Shown here piece by piece: positions 9,167 to 18,441 of a stretch of DNA of 64,000 nt. Source of the stretch: an uncultured Flavobacteriaceae bacterium. GTDB taxonomy: Bacteria > Bacteroidota > Bacteroidia > Flavobacteriales > Flavobacteriaceae. Position 1 is the first letter of the stretch, and the number at the start of each line of letters is the position of its first letter. Under the pieces are notes generated by a model. The model worked only from the letters and a program-made list of their open reading frames with translations. It had not been told where the DNA came from and searched no databases. The position numbers and the translations under genes are program-made. The DNA is taken from contig CANNAC010000001.1 of the NCBI GenBank assembly GCA_947502495.1, forward strand, positions 248,001 through 312,000, read 5' to 3'.

Positions 9167-10123
9167 TTAATGGATTGCCAAATTAATTTCCTCTTTGACT
9201 AAATATCTTTTTTTGCCTTCTTTTGTTCTTAAAATAATTTCACCTAAAAATCCTGCAACAAAAAATTGTGTTCCAATAATCATGGTAACTAAAGAGATGT
9301 AAAATTGCGGACGTTCGGTTATAAGTCTACCTGCGGGATTTAAAAATAGTTTGTCTAGTCCTAAATATAGAGCAAAGCCAAAACCGATAGCAAACATTAA
9401 AAAACCTAAAGCACCAAATAGATGCATTGGTCTTTTGCCAAATCTAGATAAAAACCAAATGGTAATTAAATCTAGAAAACCATGGATAAATCGGTCCATG
9501 CCAAATTTAGTTTCGCCATATTTTCTAGCTTGATGTTGTACTATTTTTTCCCCAATTTTGGTGAAACCGGCATTTTTAGAAAGCACAGGAATATAGCGAT
9601 GCATTTCGCCATTAACATCTATGTTTTTCACCACATTATTATGGTATGCTTTTAAACCACAATTAAAATCATGAAGGCTAACCCCCGAAGTTTTACGTGC
9701 CGCCCAATTAAATAATTTAGATGGTAAGTTTTTAGAAATAACAGAGTCGTAACGCTTTTTTTTCCAACCAGAAACCAAATCGAAACCGTCTTTAACAATC
9801 ATGTTGTAAAGTTCTGGTATTTCGTCGGGATTGTCTTGTAAATCGGCATCCATCGTGATTACGACGTTACCTTTTGCTTTTTCAAAACCAGCATGTAATG
9901 CTTGGCTTTTTCCAAAGTTTTTTAAGAATCTAATGCCTTTAACATTGGTGTCTTTTTGTGATAGTTGCGAAATGATTTTCCAAGAATCATCGGTGCTACC
10001 ATCATCGATAAAAATGATTTCATAAGAAAAATGATTGGAATGCATAACTTTTGCAATCCAATCATGTAACTCTGTTAAAGACTCTTGTTCGTTAAGTAGT
10101 GGTATGACTACTGATATATTCAT
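9167..10123 (-). CDS. Family 2 glycosyltransferase, DPM1/ArnC-like, with C-terminal membrane helices
   Basis: 318 residues: a GT-A domain (about 1-225) with VVIPLLNEQE, the nucleotide-binding DDGSTDDS and the metal site DADLQDNPDE, followed by two membrane helices (about 232-258 and 270-296). This is the layout of polyprenyl-phosphate sugar transferases such as ArnC or GtrB, which load a sugar on undecaprenyl phosphate at the inner membrane. The exact sugar is unknown. It starts 3 bp after the DUF4199 gene and precedes the mutase, so an operon is very likely. Confidence 0.9.
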   Translation of the reverse strand: MNISVVIPLLNEQESLTELHDWIAKVMHSNHFSYEIIFIDDGSTDDSWKIISQLSQKDTNVKGIRFLKNFGKSQALHAGFEKAKGNVVITMDADLQDNPDEIPELYNMIVKDGFDLVSGWKKKRYDSVISKNLPSKLFNWAARKTSGVSLHDFNCGLKAYHNNVVKNIDVNGEMHRYIPVLSKNAGFTKIGEKIVQHQARKYGETKFGMDRFIHGFLDLITIWFLSRFGKRPMHLFGALGFLMFAIGFGFALYLGLDKLFLNPAGRLITERPQFYISLVTMIIGTQFFVAGFLGEIILRTKEGKKRYLVKEEINLAIH

Positions 10124-10126
10124 GTA

Positions 10127-10642
10127 TTATGCTTCTTTTTTCATTACTAATCCTCCAATTAGAGAATAAATTAGACCAAAAAACGCACTTAAAGCAATCC
10201 AAAAAGCACTACCTAATAAAGGGTTAGAGAATTTTTTAATCATTACCATTTGTTGATCTACTAGTTCTTCCGTTAAATTAGGATTTTCTAAAAGTTTGTC
10301 TCTAGTTGCTTCCATAGCTAAACCTTGAAATTCTGGATCTATTATGTAATTGAAAATTAATCCGTAAACCGCAAATACTATTGCGCTAATTACTGCGATT
10401 AATAAACCTATTTTAATAGCCGATCCTAGACTTAAAATATTAGCGTTACTTTTTTTGTATTGGTTTATGGCATAAATAATTACTGTAGGAAAAATTATAT
10501 AATAGATATACATTGGCCATTGTTCTCCTTTAAGTTGTAAACCGGTTACATACATTAAAACAGAAATTAAAATTAATATTAGTCCTAATACTAATCCGTA
10601 ATTTTTAGCAAAACTGCCAACAGATACATTTTGTGATTCCAT
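10127..10642 (-). CDS. DUF4199 domain membrane protein
   Basis: 171 residues with four predicted membrane segments (about 13-33, 40-58, 72-100 and 145-168). The arrangement and the neighbouring glycosyltransferase match the Bacteroidota DUF4199 family, whose function is unknown. It is the first gene of the operon DUF4199 - GT2 - phosphohexomutase - ABC exporter. I cannot assign a role beyond membrane residence and likely connection to the glycosyltransferase. Confidence 0.82.
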   Translation of the reverse strand: MESQNVSVGSFAKNYGLVLGLILILISVLMYVTGLQLKGEQWPMYIYYIIFPTVIIYAINQYKKSNANILSLGSAIKIGLLIAVISAIVFAVYGLIFNYIIDPEFQGLAMEATRDKLLENPNLTEELVDQQMVMIKKFSNPLLGSAFWIALSAFFGLIYSLIGGLVMKKEA

Positions 10643-10710
10643 AATTTATTTTTGGTTTTTTAGTTTATAGAATAGTTAGTAAACAAATATAACAAAACGT
10701 TACATTTTAT

Positions 10711-10728
10711 TCCCACGAAAGTGGGAAT
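10711..10728. repeat. Small palindromic repeat (TTCCCAC-GAAA-GTGGGAA)
   Basis: A perfect 7-bp stem with a GAAA loop in the 261-bp gap between the DUF4199 operon and rpmE2. Two diverged relatives occur at 57308-57325 and 57359-57376 in another divergent intergenic region, so it looks like a dispersed palindromic element. It has no T-run and is probably not a terminator. Confidence 0.6.
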
Positions 10729-10837
10729 CTTAATAAAATTAAGTAATAATAATCTAAAATTAAGCCGTAATCTTGTCCTTTTAAAGGGGGTGTTTTATAA
10801 TTTAAATAATTTAATTGAATAATTTATGCAAAAAGTA

Positions 10838-10867
10838 TTGTTCATTAGTAAAAAATACTTAAATTTG
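10838..10867 (+). promoter_or_regulatory. rpmE2 promoter
   Basis: TTG (10838-10840), 19 nt, then TAAATTTG (10860-10867): an exact match to the Bacteroidota housekeeping promoter TTG-N19-TAnnTTTG, about 37 bp before the rpmE2 start codon. Confidence 0.85.
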
Positions 10868-10903
10868 CACCTCAAAATTAGTAAGAAATAAAAGCATTTA
10901 GCG

Positions 10904-11155
10904 ATGAGAAAAGGTATACATCCAGAGAATTATAGATTAGTAGCGTTTAAAGATATGTCAAATGAAGATGTGTTTTTAACTAAATCTACTGCAAACACGT
11001 CAGAAACTTTAGAAGTGGATGGTGTTGAATATCCATTAGTAAAAATGGAAATTTCAAGAACATCTCACCCGTTTTACACAGGTAAATCTAAATTAATAGA
11101 TACAGCTGGACGTATTGATAAGTTCAAAACTAAATACGCTAAGTTCAAAAAATAA
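10904..11155 (+). CDS. rpmE2: 50S ribosomal protein L31 type B
   Basis: 83 residues beginning [19 protein letters not shown], with [21 protein letters not shown], which is diagnostic of L31. The zinc-binding CxxC motif of A-type L31 is absent, so this is the zinc-independent type B form. It carries its own consensus promoter and a strong terminator, hence a single-gene transcription unit. Confidence 0.97.
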   Translation: MRKGIHPENYRLVAFKDMSNEDVFLTKSTANTSETLEVDGVEYPLVKMEISRTSHPFYTGKSKLIDTAGRIDKFKTKYAKFKK

Positions 11156-11177
11156 TTTAGCTTATAGATATTTTATT

Positions 11178-11208
11178 AAAGCCTTTCAAAATATTGAAAG
11201 GCTTTTTT
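11178..11208 (+). terminator. rpmE2 terminator
   Basis: GCCTTTCAA (11181-11189) and TTGAAAGGC (11194-11202) form a 9-bp stem with a 4-nt loop followed by six T. Confidence 0.92.
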
Positions 11209-11256
11209 GTTTTTAATATTTAAACTACTTTTGATTTATACTTAAATTTTATAAAA

Positions 11257-12435
11257 ATGAATTACATTCTTTTTGATGGTCCTTCTCGTAATCAGTTACT
11301 TCCATTCACGTATACACGCCCAGTTGCAGACATTCGTGTTGGTATTTTAACGATTAGAGAAAAATGGGAAAAACATTTAGGTTCAACAACCACTACAATT
11401 ACAGAAGATTATTTGTCTGAAAAATATCCAATGGTTGAAATGGAAGAAAATGTAATGATTAATGCCTCGTATCTTCCAGATTATGAATTGGTAGAAATGA
11501 TTAAAGCTTTAGAAGAAAACCAAGCCATTTTTAATGACGAAGAAGTTATAGCTTTTTTTACTAAAGAAGCGCAAGAAGATATAGATTTAGATACATACGA
11601 AGCTATTGAGTATAATCAAGAAATATTAAAAATTGAAAATACTTGGGATATATTTTCTAAAAATGGAGAAGCAATTCACGAAGATTTTGAGTTTTTAACC
11701 AAAGGAAGAAAATCCCAACCAATATCGGGTTCTAATAATATAATTGGCGCAGAAAATATTTTTATAGAAGAAGGTGCAAAGTTAGAGTTCGCAACTTTAA
11801 ACGCGAGTGCTGGTCCAATTTATATTGGAGAAGATGCAGAAGTTATGGAAGGAAGTATTATTCGCGGTCCTTTTGCATTATGCGAACATGCAACCGTTAA
11901 AATGGGAGCCAAAATTTATGGACCAACAACCGTTGGACCACATAGTAAAGTAGGAGGGGAAGTTAGTAATTCGGTGCTTTTTGGATATTCTAATAAAGGG
12001 CATGATGGCTTTTTAGGGAATTCTGTTTTAGGCGAATGGTGTAACTTAGGAGCAGATACAAATAATTCTAATTTAAAAAATAATTATGCAGAAGTAAGGC
12101 TTTGGAGTTATGAAACCGAAGGTTTTGCAAGAACAGGTTTGCAGTTTTGTGGGCTCATGATGGGAGATCACAGTAAATGTGGTATAAATACAATGTTTAA
12201 TACTGGCACAGTTGTTGGAGTTTGTGCAAATATCTTCGGAAGCGGTTTTCCAAGAAATTTTGTGCCAAGTTTTTCCTGGGGAGGAAGCAGTGGTTTTACA
12301 ACATACTTAACTAAAAAAGCTTTTGAAGTAGCTTCTGTAGTTATGTCTAGAAGAGATATTGACTTTACAGAAGAAGACAAAGCAATTTTAGAACATGTTT
12401 TTGAAGACACTAAAAAATGGCGAAGTAGTTATTAA
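11257..12435 (+). CDS. GlmU-like putative sugar nucleotidyltransferase/acyltransferase
   Basis: 392 residues. The N-terminus (NYILFDGPSRNQLLPFTYTRPVADIRVGI) is the flavobacterial GlmU-family form of a nucleotidyltransferase domain; the C-terminal half (about 150-345) is a left-handed beta-helix of hexapeptide repeats (GSNNIIGAENIFIEEGAKLE, IYIGEDAEVMEGSIIRGP, ATVKMGAKIYGPTTVGPHSKVG). The classical N-terminal GxGTRM signature of true GlmU is missing, so it may not be the bifunctional UDP-GlcNAc enzyme. A cytoplasmic role in activated-sugar metabolism is likely but unproven. Upstream, TACTTTTG at 11226-11233 may be its -7 box. Confidence 0.87.
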   Translation: MNYILFDGPSRNQLLPFTYTRPVADIRVGILTIREKWEKHLGSTTTTITEDYLSEKYPMVEMEENVMINASYLPDYELVEMIKALEENQAIFNDEEVIAFFTKEAQEDIDLDTYEAIEYNQEILKIENTWDIFSKNGEAIHEDFEFLTKGRKSQPISGSNNIIGAENIFIEEGAKLEFATLNASAGPIYIGEDAEVMEGSIIRGPFALCEHATVKMGAKIYGPTTVGPHSKVGGEVSNSVLFGYSNKGHDGFLGNSVLGEWCNLGADTNNSNLKNNYAEVRLWSYETEGFARTGLQFCGLMMGDHSKCGINTMFNTGTVVGVCANIFGSGFPRNFVPSFSWGGSSGFTTYLTKKAFEVASVVMSRRDIDFTEEDKAILEHVFEDTKKWRSSY

Positions 12436-12461
12436 GTTATTTACTATTGTACTAATTATTT

Positions 12462-13379
12462 ATGAGAAATACATTTTGGATTTGTTTTATAATGCTGTCA
12501 TGCATTACTATTAAAGGGTTTGCGCAAAACGATGCGATTAAAATTGTCAATTTAAAAGTTAATGATGAAAATAATCATTTCGGAGTTTCTCATTTAGAAG
12601 ATAATAAAATTGTCTTTACATCTAATTTATTAAATAGAAGAGGAAAACAAGAATTGCTTAATGATTCGCCATTAGTAACTTTATATCAAGGAGAAATAAA
12701 TCCGGAAGGTGAAATTATTAATGTTTCTCCTTTGCCAAGTAAACTAGACGGTGCTGCTTTTAATATGTCTGCATCTACTTTTTATACTACAGATAAAAAA
12801 TACATTGCGATTACTACCAATGTTTATAATACAACAAGAGATGCCAATTTATCGCAAAAAGCTTCTAAATTAAGAATTGAAATAGGAGAATATATAGAAG
12901 GTGTTGGTTGGACCAATTTTAAAGTGCCATCTTTTTGTAATCCGAGATCTTCTTATGGCCATCCTGCAGTAAGTCCAGATGGTAAGTACATGTATTTTGT
13001 ATCTACTATGCGTGGGACTCTTGGTGGTACAGATATTTTTAGAGTTACTATTAATGAGAATAATGTGTTTGGAAAACCAGAAAATTTAGGTGTACATGTA
13101 AACACTAGAAAAAAAGAGCTTTTCCCGTTTATAGGAAAAGATAACGTACTATATTTTTCATCTAATAGACCAAAAGGAAAAGGGCAACTAGATATTTATA
13201 AATGCGACATTCTGGAAGATGGTACTTTTACTGAAGCAGAATTGTTAGAGGCACCAATAAATTCTAGGTTTGATGATTATAGTTTTATGCTTAACGACGA
13301 TTTAGAATCGGGATACTTTTCTTCGGCTAGACCAAAAGGAAAAGGAGGAGATGATTTGTATTATTTCTTCACCAATTAG
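12462..13379 (+). CDS. Secreted PD40 (WD40-like/TolB-like) propeller protein
   Basis: 305 residues with a signal peptide ending near KGFAQ (residue 22). Blades typical of PD40 repeats are visible: AVSPDGKYMYFVSTMRGTLGGTDIFRV, IGKDNVLYFSSNRPKGKGQLDIYKC and LESGYFSSARPKGKGGDDLYYF. In Bacteroidota these repeats usually accompany OmpA-like domains, but none is present here, so it is a stand-alone propeller. It starts 26 bp after the GlmU-like gene and may be co-transcribed with it. Confidence 0.82.
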   Translation: MRNTFWICFIMLSCITIKGFAQNDAIKIVNLKVNDENNHFGVSHLEDNKIVFTSNLLNRRGKQELLNDSPLVTLYQGEINPEGEIINVSPLPSKLDGAAFNMSASTFYTTDKKYIAITTNVYNTTRDANLSQKASKLRIEIGEYIEGVGWTNFKVPSFCNPRSSYGHPAVSPDGKYMYFVSTMRGTLGGTDIFRVTINENNVFGKPENLGVHVNTRKKELFPFIGKDNVLYFSSNRPKGKGQLDIYKCDILEDGTFTEAELLEAPINSRFDDYSFMLNDDLESGYFSSARPKGKGGDDLYYFFTN

Positions 13380-13531
13380 ACTTTCAATACGTTGTTTCTT
13401 TTAGTACTTTATAAATAATAATTCTAAATTAATTGATTTTTTCATTTTTAGATAGGTGTTTATTGTTTTTTGGTTTAAGTTGCTGTAAATTAAGTCCCAA
13501 AGCTTAAAACAATACTTAGCCATTACATATC

Positions 13532-14251
13532 ATGTTTATTTTAAAAAATAAATTATACTTTTCCATACTATATTTTTCCATTCTTATAATTGATATAATA
13601 GTAAAATTAGGACTGGATACTATTCCTTTTAGATTTATTACCAAACCTTTAGTAGTAATTTCTTTAGTTTTCTTTTATTGGATTAATGCGAATGAAAAGT
13701 CCAAGAGAAAGTTTGTTTTCATGATTTTAGCTTTATTCTTTTTTCTTTTTGGAGATGTTTTTTTCATATTTAAAGACGTTTCGTTGCTTTTTTCACTAGG
13801 AATGTTAGGTTTTATTCTTGGAAAACTGTTTTATACTTTTAGATTTTCGAATCCACATGATTTTAAATTAGTTAGACTACTTCCTATCGTTGTTTTTTGC
13901 TTCGTTTACATATTTATTGTTTTAAATATTATATATGATAATTTGGGAGAGTATTTTTTTCCTGTCTTAATTTATTTGTTTGTTGCGATGCTTACCTTAC
14001 AGTTTGCATATTTAAGAAAATCTGGAGTAGATAAAAAAAGTTACTTAATTGTGGGGGTTGGAATTTTGTTTTCTGTTTTTGCTGATTCTATCGCTGTTTT
14101 AGCGCAATTCTATCGTCACAACTTTCTTTATGATTATATAACAGTTATATTATTCTATGGTATTTCCCAATATTTAATTGTAATGGGTATCATTGAAGAG
14201 AAAGTAAAAATAGAAAAGAGCCTATATGAAGATTTTAGATTAGAAATCTAA
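13532..14251 (+). CDS. YhhN/TMEM86-type membrane protein (lysoplasmalogenase family)
   Basis: 239 residues, about eight predicted membrane segments throughout, with the pattern of the YhhN family (FLFGDVFFIF near 75, LGMLGFILGKLFYTFRF near 95, FADSIAVLAQF near 188). Eukaryotic TMEM86B hydrolyses lysoplasmalogen; activity in bacterial members is mostly not tested. It ends 4 bp from the convergent peptide-binding protein gene, with no obvious terminator between. Confidence 0.78.
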   Translation: MFILKNKLYFSILYFSILIIDIIVKLGLDTIPFRFITKPLVVISLVFFYWINANEKSKRKFVFMILALFFFLFGDVFFIFKDVSLLFSLGMLGFILGKLFYTFRFSNPHDFKLVRLLPIVVFCFVYIFIVLNIIYDNLGEYFFPVLIYLFVAMLTLQFAYLRKSGVDKKSYLIVGVGILFSVFADSIAVLAQFYRHNFLYDYITVILFYGISQYLIVMGIIEEKVKIEKSLYEDFRLEI

Positions 14252-14255
14252 TAGA

Positions 14256-15878
14256 TTATTGTTTAGAGACCTGTTTTAATTCTAATAAGTTAATAGGGTT
14301 TATACCTAAGCCTTTTACCTCTTTTCTTGTAAAACGTACTACTTCGTCATAAAACATAGCAATTATAGGAGATTCTTGCATTACTAAAGAATCCATTTTT
14401 GCATATAATTTTTCTCTTAGTATCGTATTTGTTTCCGTAAAAGCTTGTTCATACCAAAGATCAAATTGTTCGTTTTTAAAATGGGTATAATTCGGTCCGT
14501 TTGGTGCAAAATTCTTACTGTAATATAAGGAAAGGTAATTTTCGGCATCCGGATAATCGGCTACCCAACTTGCTCTAAACATATCCGTTTTGCCATTGGC
14601 CTTTGCTTCTTTTAAAGCAGAAGCAGGAACCACATCTACCTTAATATTTAATCCTGTTTTTTTCAGCTCTCGTTGTATATATTCACAAAAGCTTAAATAA
14701 TTCCCGGTGGTAGTAAGTGTTATTTCCGGATTTTTATTTCCGGTTTCCTCTATATATTGTGCAACTAATTTTTTAGCCTTTTCTGGTTGGTAATCATAAC
14801 CAATATTGGCATTATAACCAGGAAGTCCTTTCGGAATAAATCCTCCATTTGCAGGAATACCAATGCCATTTCTTAAATAGGTCATCATTTTTTTTCTGTC
14901 AAAACCAAAATTCACAGCTTGTCTAAGTAGTTTAGATTGTACTTCGATAGCATCACTTTCCATATAAAAACCAAGATATTCTGTGTTTAAATAAGGACCA
15001 CGAATCATATGAACATCAGAAGCATAAAGATCACGAAGCGCCCCAGTAGCAGTTAATATTTCATCTTTATACGAAGCGTCCAAACCAGAAACGAAATCTA
15101 AGTTTCCTTGTGCAAATTGTAAAAATTCACTTTGCTTATCTGGTAAAAAAGTAATAGCTACTGCTTCTAGATATGGCAATGTGTTTCCTGCGGCATCCTT
15201 TTCAAAATAATGGGCATTCTTTCTAAAAACGAGTTTTATATTCTCTTCCCAACGTTTAAATATAAAAGGACCAGTTCCAATTGGATTTGCTCTAAAGTCA
15301 CTACCATAATGTGCAACAATCTCTTTTGGGACTACAGAGCAATATTTCATGGTCAGTAGCCCTAGAAAAGCAGGAAAAGGTTGTTTTAATTGTATTTGAA
15401 AAACAGAATCGTTTATGGCTAAAAAATGGTCTACTTTATTCAAAACCCAGCTTCCAGACGAGGCAACGTTTTTATCTTTTAAACGGCGGAAGCTGTATTC
15501 AAAATCATCAGCGATAACATTTCTAGTAGAATCTTTTCCAAAAAGAATATGCTTATGAAAGTTTACGTCATCCCGAAGTACAAAAGAGTAGGTGCGTGCA
15601 TCGGGAGAAATAGACCAGCTTTTAGCAATAGAAGGTTGCACGTTTAAGTCTTCGTCCATTTGTACCAAACCATTAAATAGTTGGTTAGTTGCCCAAATAT
15701 CTGCATTGTCTTTTGCAAAGGCAGGATCTAAAGAACCTATGTTTTTGTGTTCGTTATATCGAAATACAGAAGATGTATTCTTAGTGTTTTCTTGACAGGA
15801 GAATAGTAAGAATAGACCAAAAAATAATGCGTAGCTATTGAAAGTAACTTTTATAAAGAGTTTAATCTGTTTTAACAT
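14256..15878 (-). CDS. ABC transporter substrate-binding lipoprotein (peptide/oligopeptide, SBP_bac_5)
   Basis: About 540 residues with a lipoprotein signal (LFFGLFLLFSCQENTK). The body is a family 5 extracellular binding protein: SLDPAFAKDNADIWATNQLFNGLVQMDEDL, then AKSWSISPDARTYSFVLRDDVNFH, and a C-terminal lobe with LRQAVNFGFDRKKMMTYLRNG. No matching permease or ATPase genes lie next to it, so it is an orphan. The frame reaches 15920, but this overlaps the divergent mtaB start; the ATG at 15878 (MLKQIKLFIK) gives a proper signal peptide. Confidence 0.87.
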   Translation of the reverse strand: MLKQIKLFIKVTFNSYALFFGLFLLFSCQENTKNTSSVFRYNEHKNIGSLDPAFAKDNADIWATNQLFNGLVQMDEDLNVQPSIAKSWSISPDARTYSFVLRDDVNFHKHILFGKDSTRNVIADDFEYSFRRLKDKNVASSGSWVLNKVDHFLAINDSVFQIQLKQPFPAFLGLLTMKYCSVVPKEIVAHYGSDFRANPIGTGPFIFKRWEENIKLVFRKNAHYFEKDAAGNTLPYLEAVAITFLPDKQSEFLQFAQGNLDFVSGLDASYKDEILTATGALRDLYASDVHMIRGPYLNTEYLGFYMESDAIEVQSKLLRQAVNFGFDRKKMMTYLRNGIGIPANGGFIPKGLPGYNANIGYDYQPEKAKKLVAQYIEETGNKNPEITLTTTGNYLSFCEYIQRELKKTGLNIKVDVVPASALKEAKANGKTDMFRASWVADYPDAENYLSLYYSKNFAPNGPNYTHFKNEQFDLWYEQAFTETNTILREKLYAKMDSLVMQESPIIAMFYDEVVRFTRKEVKGLGINPINLLELKQVSKQ

Positions 15879-15893
15879 ATAACTTATTAGTTG

Positions 15894-15901
15894 TAAATTT
15901 G
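15894..15901 (+). promoter_or_regulatory. Possible mtaB -7 box
   Basis: TAAATTTG lies 22 bp before the mtaB ATG at 15923, in the 44-bp gap between divergent genes. No TTG occurs at the expected -33 position, so only the -7 element is supported. Confidence 0.45.
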
Positions 15902-15922
15902 CAACTTGGTAAAAATACAAGA

Positions 15923-17251
15923 ATGAACGTTACTAAAAAAGTCGCATTTTATACTTTAGGTTGCAAACTTAATTTTTCGGAAACATCTACTATCGCAAGA
16001 AACTTTAATGACGAAGGTTTTGATCGCGTAGATTTTAAGGAAAAGGCAGATATATATGTGATTAATACATGTTCTGTAACAGAAAATGCAGACAAACGAT
16101 TTAAAACGATTGTAAAACAAGCGCAAAAGAGTAATCCAGATGCCTTTGTTGCAGCAGTAGGTTGTTATGCGCAACTTAAACCACAAGAACTAGCAGATGT
16201 TCATGGTGTCGATTTAGTGCTCGGTGCAACCGAAAAATTTAAAATCACAGACTATATAAACGATCTTTCTAAAAATGATTTTGGAGAAGTACATTCTTGC
16301 GAAATTGAAGAAGCAGATTTTTATGTTGGTAGCTACTCTATTGGAGACAGAACACGTGCTTTCTTAAAAGTACAAGATGGTTGTGATTATAAATGTACTT
16401 ATTGTACCATTCCTTTAGCACGAGGTATTTCTAGAAGTGATGAACTTTTAAATGTACTTAAAAATGCAAAGGAGATTTCAGAAAAAGGAATTAAAGAAAT
16501 TGTACTTACCGGAGTTAATATTGGGGATTATGGTAAAGGGGAATTTGGGAATAAAAAGCATGAACATACGTTTTATGAGCTAGTGCAAGCATTAGATGAA
16601 GTAGAAGGTATAGAGCGTTTACGTATTTCTTCTATCGAACCTAATTTACTGAAAAATGAAACTATTGACTTTGTTTCTAAAAGCAGAACTTTTGTCCCTC
16701 ATTTTCATATTCCTTTACAAAGCGGAAGTAATGAAATTTTAAAGTTAATGCGAAGAAGATACATGAAAGAACTGTATGTAGATCGCGTGAACAGAATAAA
16801 ACAAGTGATGCCTCATGCTTGTATTGGTGTAGATGTGATTGTTGGTTTTCCTGGTGAAACGGATGAATTGTTCTTAGAAAGCTATAACTTTTTAAATGAA
16901 CTAGATATTTCTTATTTACACGTTTTTACGTATTCAGAAAGAGATAATACCGTTGCGGCTACTATGGATGGTGAAGTACCTAAAAACGTACGAGCAAAAC
17001 GGAGTAAAATGCTACGAGGTTTGTCTGTAAAGAAACGAAGAGCTTACTATGAAAGCCAAATAGGTAGTTCCAGAACTGTTTTATTTGAAAGTGAAAATAA
17101 AGAAGGATACATTCATGGTTTTACAGAAAACTATGTAAAAGTGAAAGCACCTTGGAATCCAGAATTAGTAAATACATTACAAGAGGTAATGCTTACTAAA
17201 ATTGATGATGATGGTATCGTGCGGTTTGATTTTATAAAAGAATTGGTATAA
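15923..17251 (+). CDS. mtaB: tRNA t6A37 C2-methylthiotransferase MtaB
   Basis: 442 residues, a radical SAM methylthiotransferase that converts t6A to ms2t6A at position 37 of tRNA. The N-terminal UPF0004 domain (VAFYTLGCKLNFSETSTIA with INTCSVTENAD and AVGCYAQ) holds the three Cys of the auxiliary cluster. The radical SAM cluster motif CxxxCxxC is DGCDYKCTYCTIP (about residue 150). A TRAM domain is at the C-terminus. The frame opens at 15899, but Met9 at 15923 matches the conserved N-terminus and leaves room for a promoter. Confidence 0.94.
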   Translation: MNVTKKVAFYTLGCKLNFSETSTIARNFNDEGFDRVDFKEKADIYVINTCSVTENADKRFKTIVKQAQKSNPDAFVAAVGCYAQLKPQELADVHGVDLVLGATEKFKITDYINDLSKNDFGEVHSCEIEEADFYVGSYSIGDRTRAFLKVQDGCDYKCTYCTIPLARGISRSDELLNVLKNAKEISEKGIKEIVLTGVNIGDYGKGEFGNKKHEHTFYELVQALDEVEGIERLRISSIEPNLLKNETIDFVSKSRTFVPHFHIPLQSGSNEILKLMRRRYMKELYVDRVNRIKQVMPHACIGVDVIVGFPGETDELFLESYNFLNELDISYLHVFTYSERDNTVAATMDGEVPKNVRAKRSKMLRGLSVKKRRAYYESQIGSSRTVLFESENKEGYIHGFTENYVKVKAPWNPELVNTLQEVMLTKIDDDGIVRFDFIKELV

Positions 17252-17282
17252 AAAAAACGGAAGCATTTGCTTCCGTTTTTTA
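17251..17282. terminator. Bidirectional intrinsic terminator after mtaB
   Basis: CGGAAGC (17258-17264) and GCTTCCG (17269-17275) form a 7-bp stem, extended by A-run and T-run on either side, loop ATTT. It separates mtaB from the convergent small gene at 17308. Confidence 0.92.
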
Positions 17283-17307
17283 ATTGTAAACAGTATTTGA
17301 ATACGTT

Positions 17308-17604
17308 TTAAATTCTTAATCCTACAGGTAACATGCTTTTGTATTGCCTGTTTTTTCTAATAAACTTAGCTATTTCCGGACTTGTAGGAACAACGCTTAA
17401 GTTTCTTTCTTCAATATTTTTTAGAACAAGTACTATAAATTCATTTTGAAAATCTTCAGAAAATAAGTTCTCAGGAATTATAAGTTTGGTTAAAAATATT
17501 TTTCTTTCTTGAAGGGAATATTCAATTTTTGCTAATTCATCTTCAATTTTTAATTCATATTGACGTAAGAAGTCATTATCAATTAATTCAGCTGCATCAA
17601 TCAT
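17308..17604 (-). CDS. Small hypothetical protein
   Basis: 98 residues, soluble, charged, predicted mostly helical (DNDFLRQYELKIEDELAKIEYSLQERKIFLTKLI). I do not recognise the family. It lies alone between mtaB and the alpha/beta hydrolase gene, pointing left, with the shared terminator just beyond its stop codon. Codon use looks like that of its neighbours, so I accept it as a real gene. Confidence 0.6.
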   Translation of the reverse strand: MIDAAELIDNDFLRQYELKIEDELAKIEYSLQERKIFLTKLIIPENLFSEDFQNEFIVLVLKNIEERNLSVVPTSPEIAKFIRKNRQYKSMLPVGLRI

Positions 17605-17722
17605 AATTAATTTGTTTTAATTCAATAGAAAAATAAGGAGTCAAAACTTTTTTGCATAGTTTTGTGCAGTAAATTTACGAAAATTAATCGGTTATTTATA
17701 GTTATTAAGAACTTAAAAACTA

Positions 17723-18385
17723 ATGAATCAAGAACTTATACATGTGTATTTAATGCCTGGAATGGCTGCAAATCCTACTATTTTTGAACATATAAAATTG
17801 CCAGAAGACCAGTTTCAAATTCATTGGTTAGAATGGGTGATTCCTCATAAAAATGAATCTATAAGTGATTATGCAAAACGGATGACACTTTTTATCAAAG
17901 AAGAGAATGTGGTGTTACTAGGTGTTTCTTTTGGAGGTATCTTAGTGCAAGAAATGAGCAAGCATATTAAGTTACGTAAGCTAATTGTTGTATCTTCTGT
18001 GAAAACCATGCAGGAGTTGCCAAAACGCATGAAAATAGCAAAACATACAAAGGCTTATAAAATGTTGCCAACTAGTTTAGCTGGTAATATAGATGCCTTA
18101 ACAAAATATACATTTGGTAAAAGCGTTACTAAGAGGGTAGCGCTTTATAAAAAATACATGTCTGTAACTAGTACAGCGTATTTAGATTGGGCAATTGAAC
18201 AAGTAGTATGTTGGCAACAAGAAAAACCAATACCAGGAGCAATTCATATTCATGGGGATAAAGACATGGTTTTTCCATACAAACATATTACCGATTGTAT
18301 TACCGTTAAAGGAGGAACGCATATTATGATTATTAATAAATACAAATGGTTTAATGAAAATTTACCTAAATTGATATTACAGTAA
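17723..18385 (+). CDS. Alpha/beta hydrolase
   Basis: 220 residues with the alpha/beta hydrolase fold: nucleophile elbow GVSFGG (Ser near 71), a late Asp in HIHGDKDMVFP and the catalytic His in GGTHIMI. Beginning VYLMPGMAANPTIFEHI is typical of small flavobacterial hydrolases. It lacks a signal peptide, so it acts in the cytoplasm. The substrate cannot be read from sequence. It ends 56 bp before the lytic transglycosylase gene. Confidence 0.85.
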   Translation: MNQELIHVYLMPGMAANPTIFEHIKLPEDQFQIHWLEWVIPHKNESISDYAKRMTLFIKEENVVLLGVSFGGILVQEMSKHIKLRKLIVVSSVKTMQELPKRMKIAKHTKAYKMLPTSLAGNIDALTKYTFGKSVTKRVALYKKYMSVTSTAYLDWAIEQVVCWQQEKPIPGAIHIHGDKDMVFPYKHITDCITVKGGTHIMIINKYKWFNENLPKLILQ

Positions 18386-18441
18386 TTTGTGGCGTAAATT
18401 TTGCTAGATATTATTTAACTTTATAAAAAAAAATAAGGACT

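Noticed and set aside
15879-15920. Upstream start of the peptide-binding lipoprotein
   Set aside because: It overlaps the -7 box and open frame of mtaB and gives a poor signal peptide.
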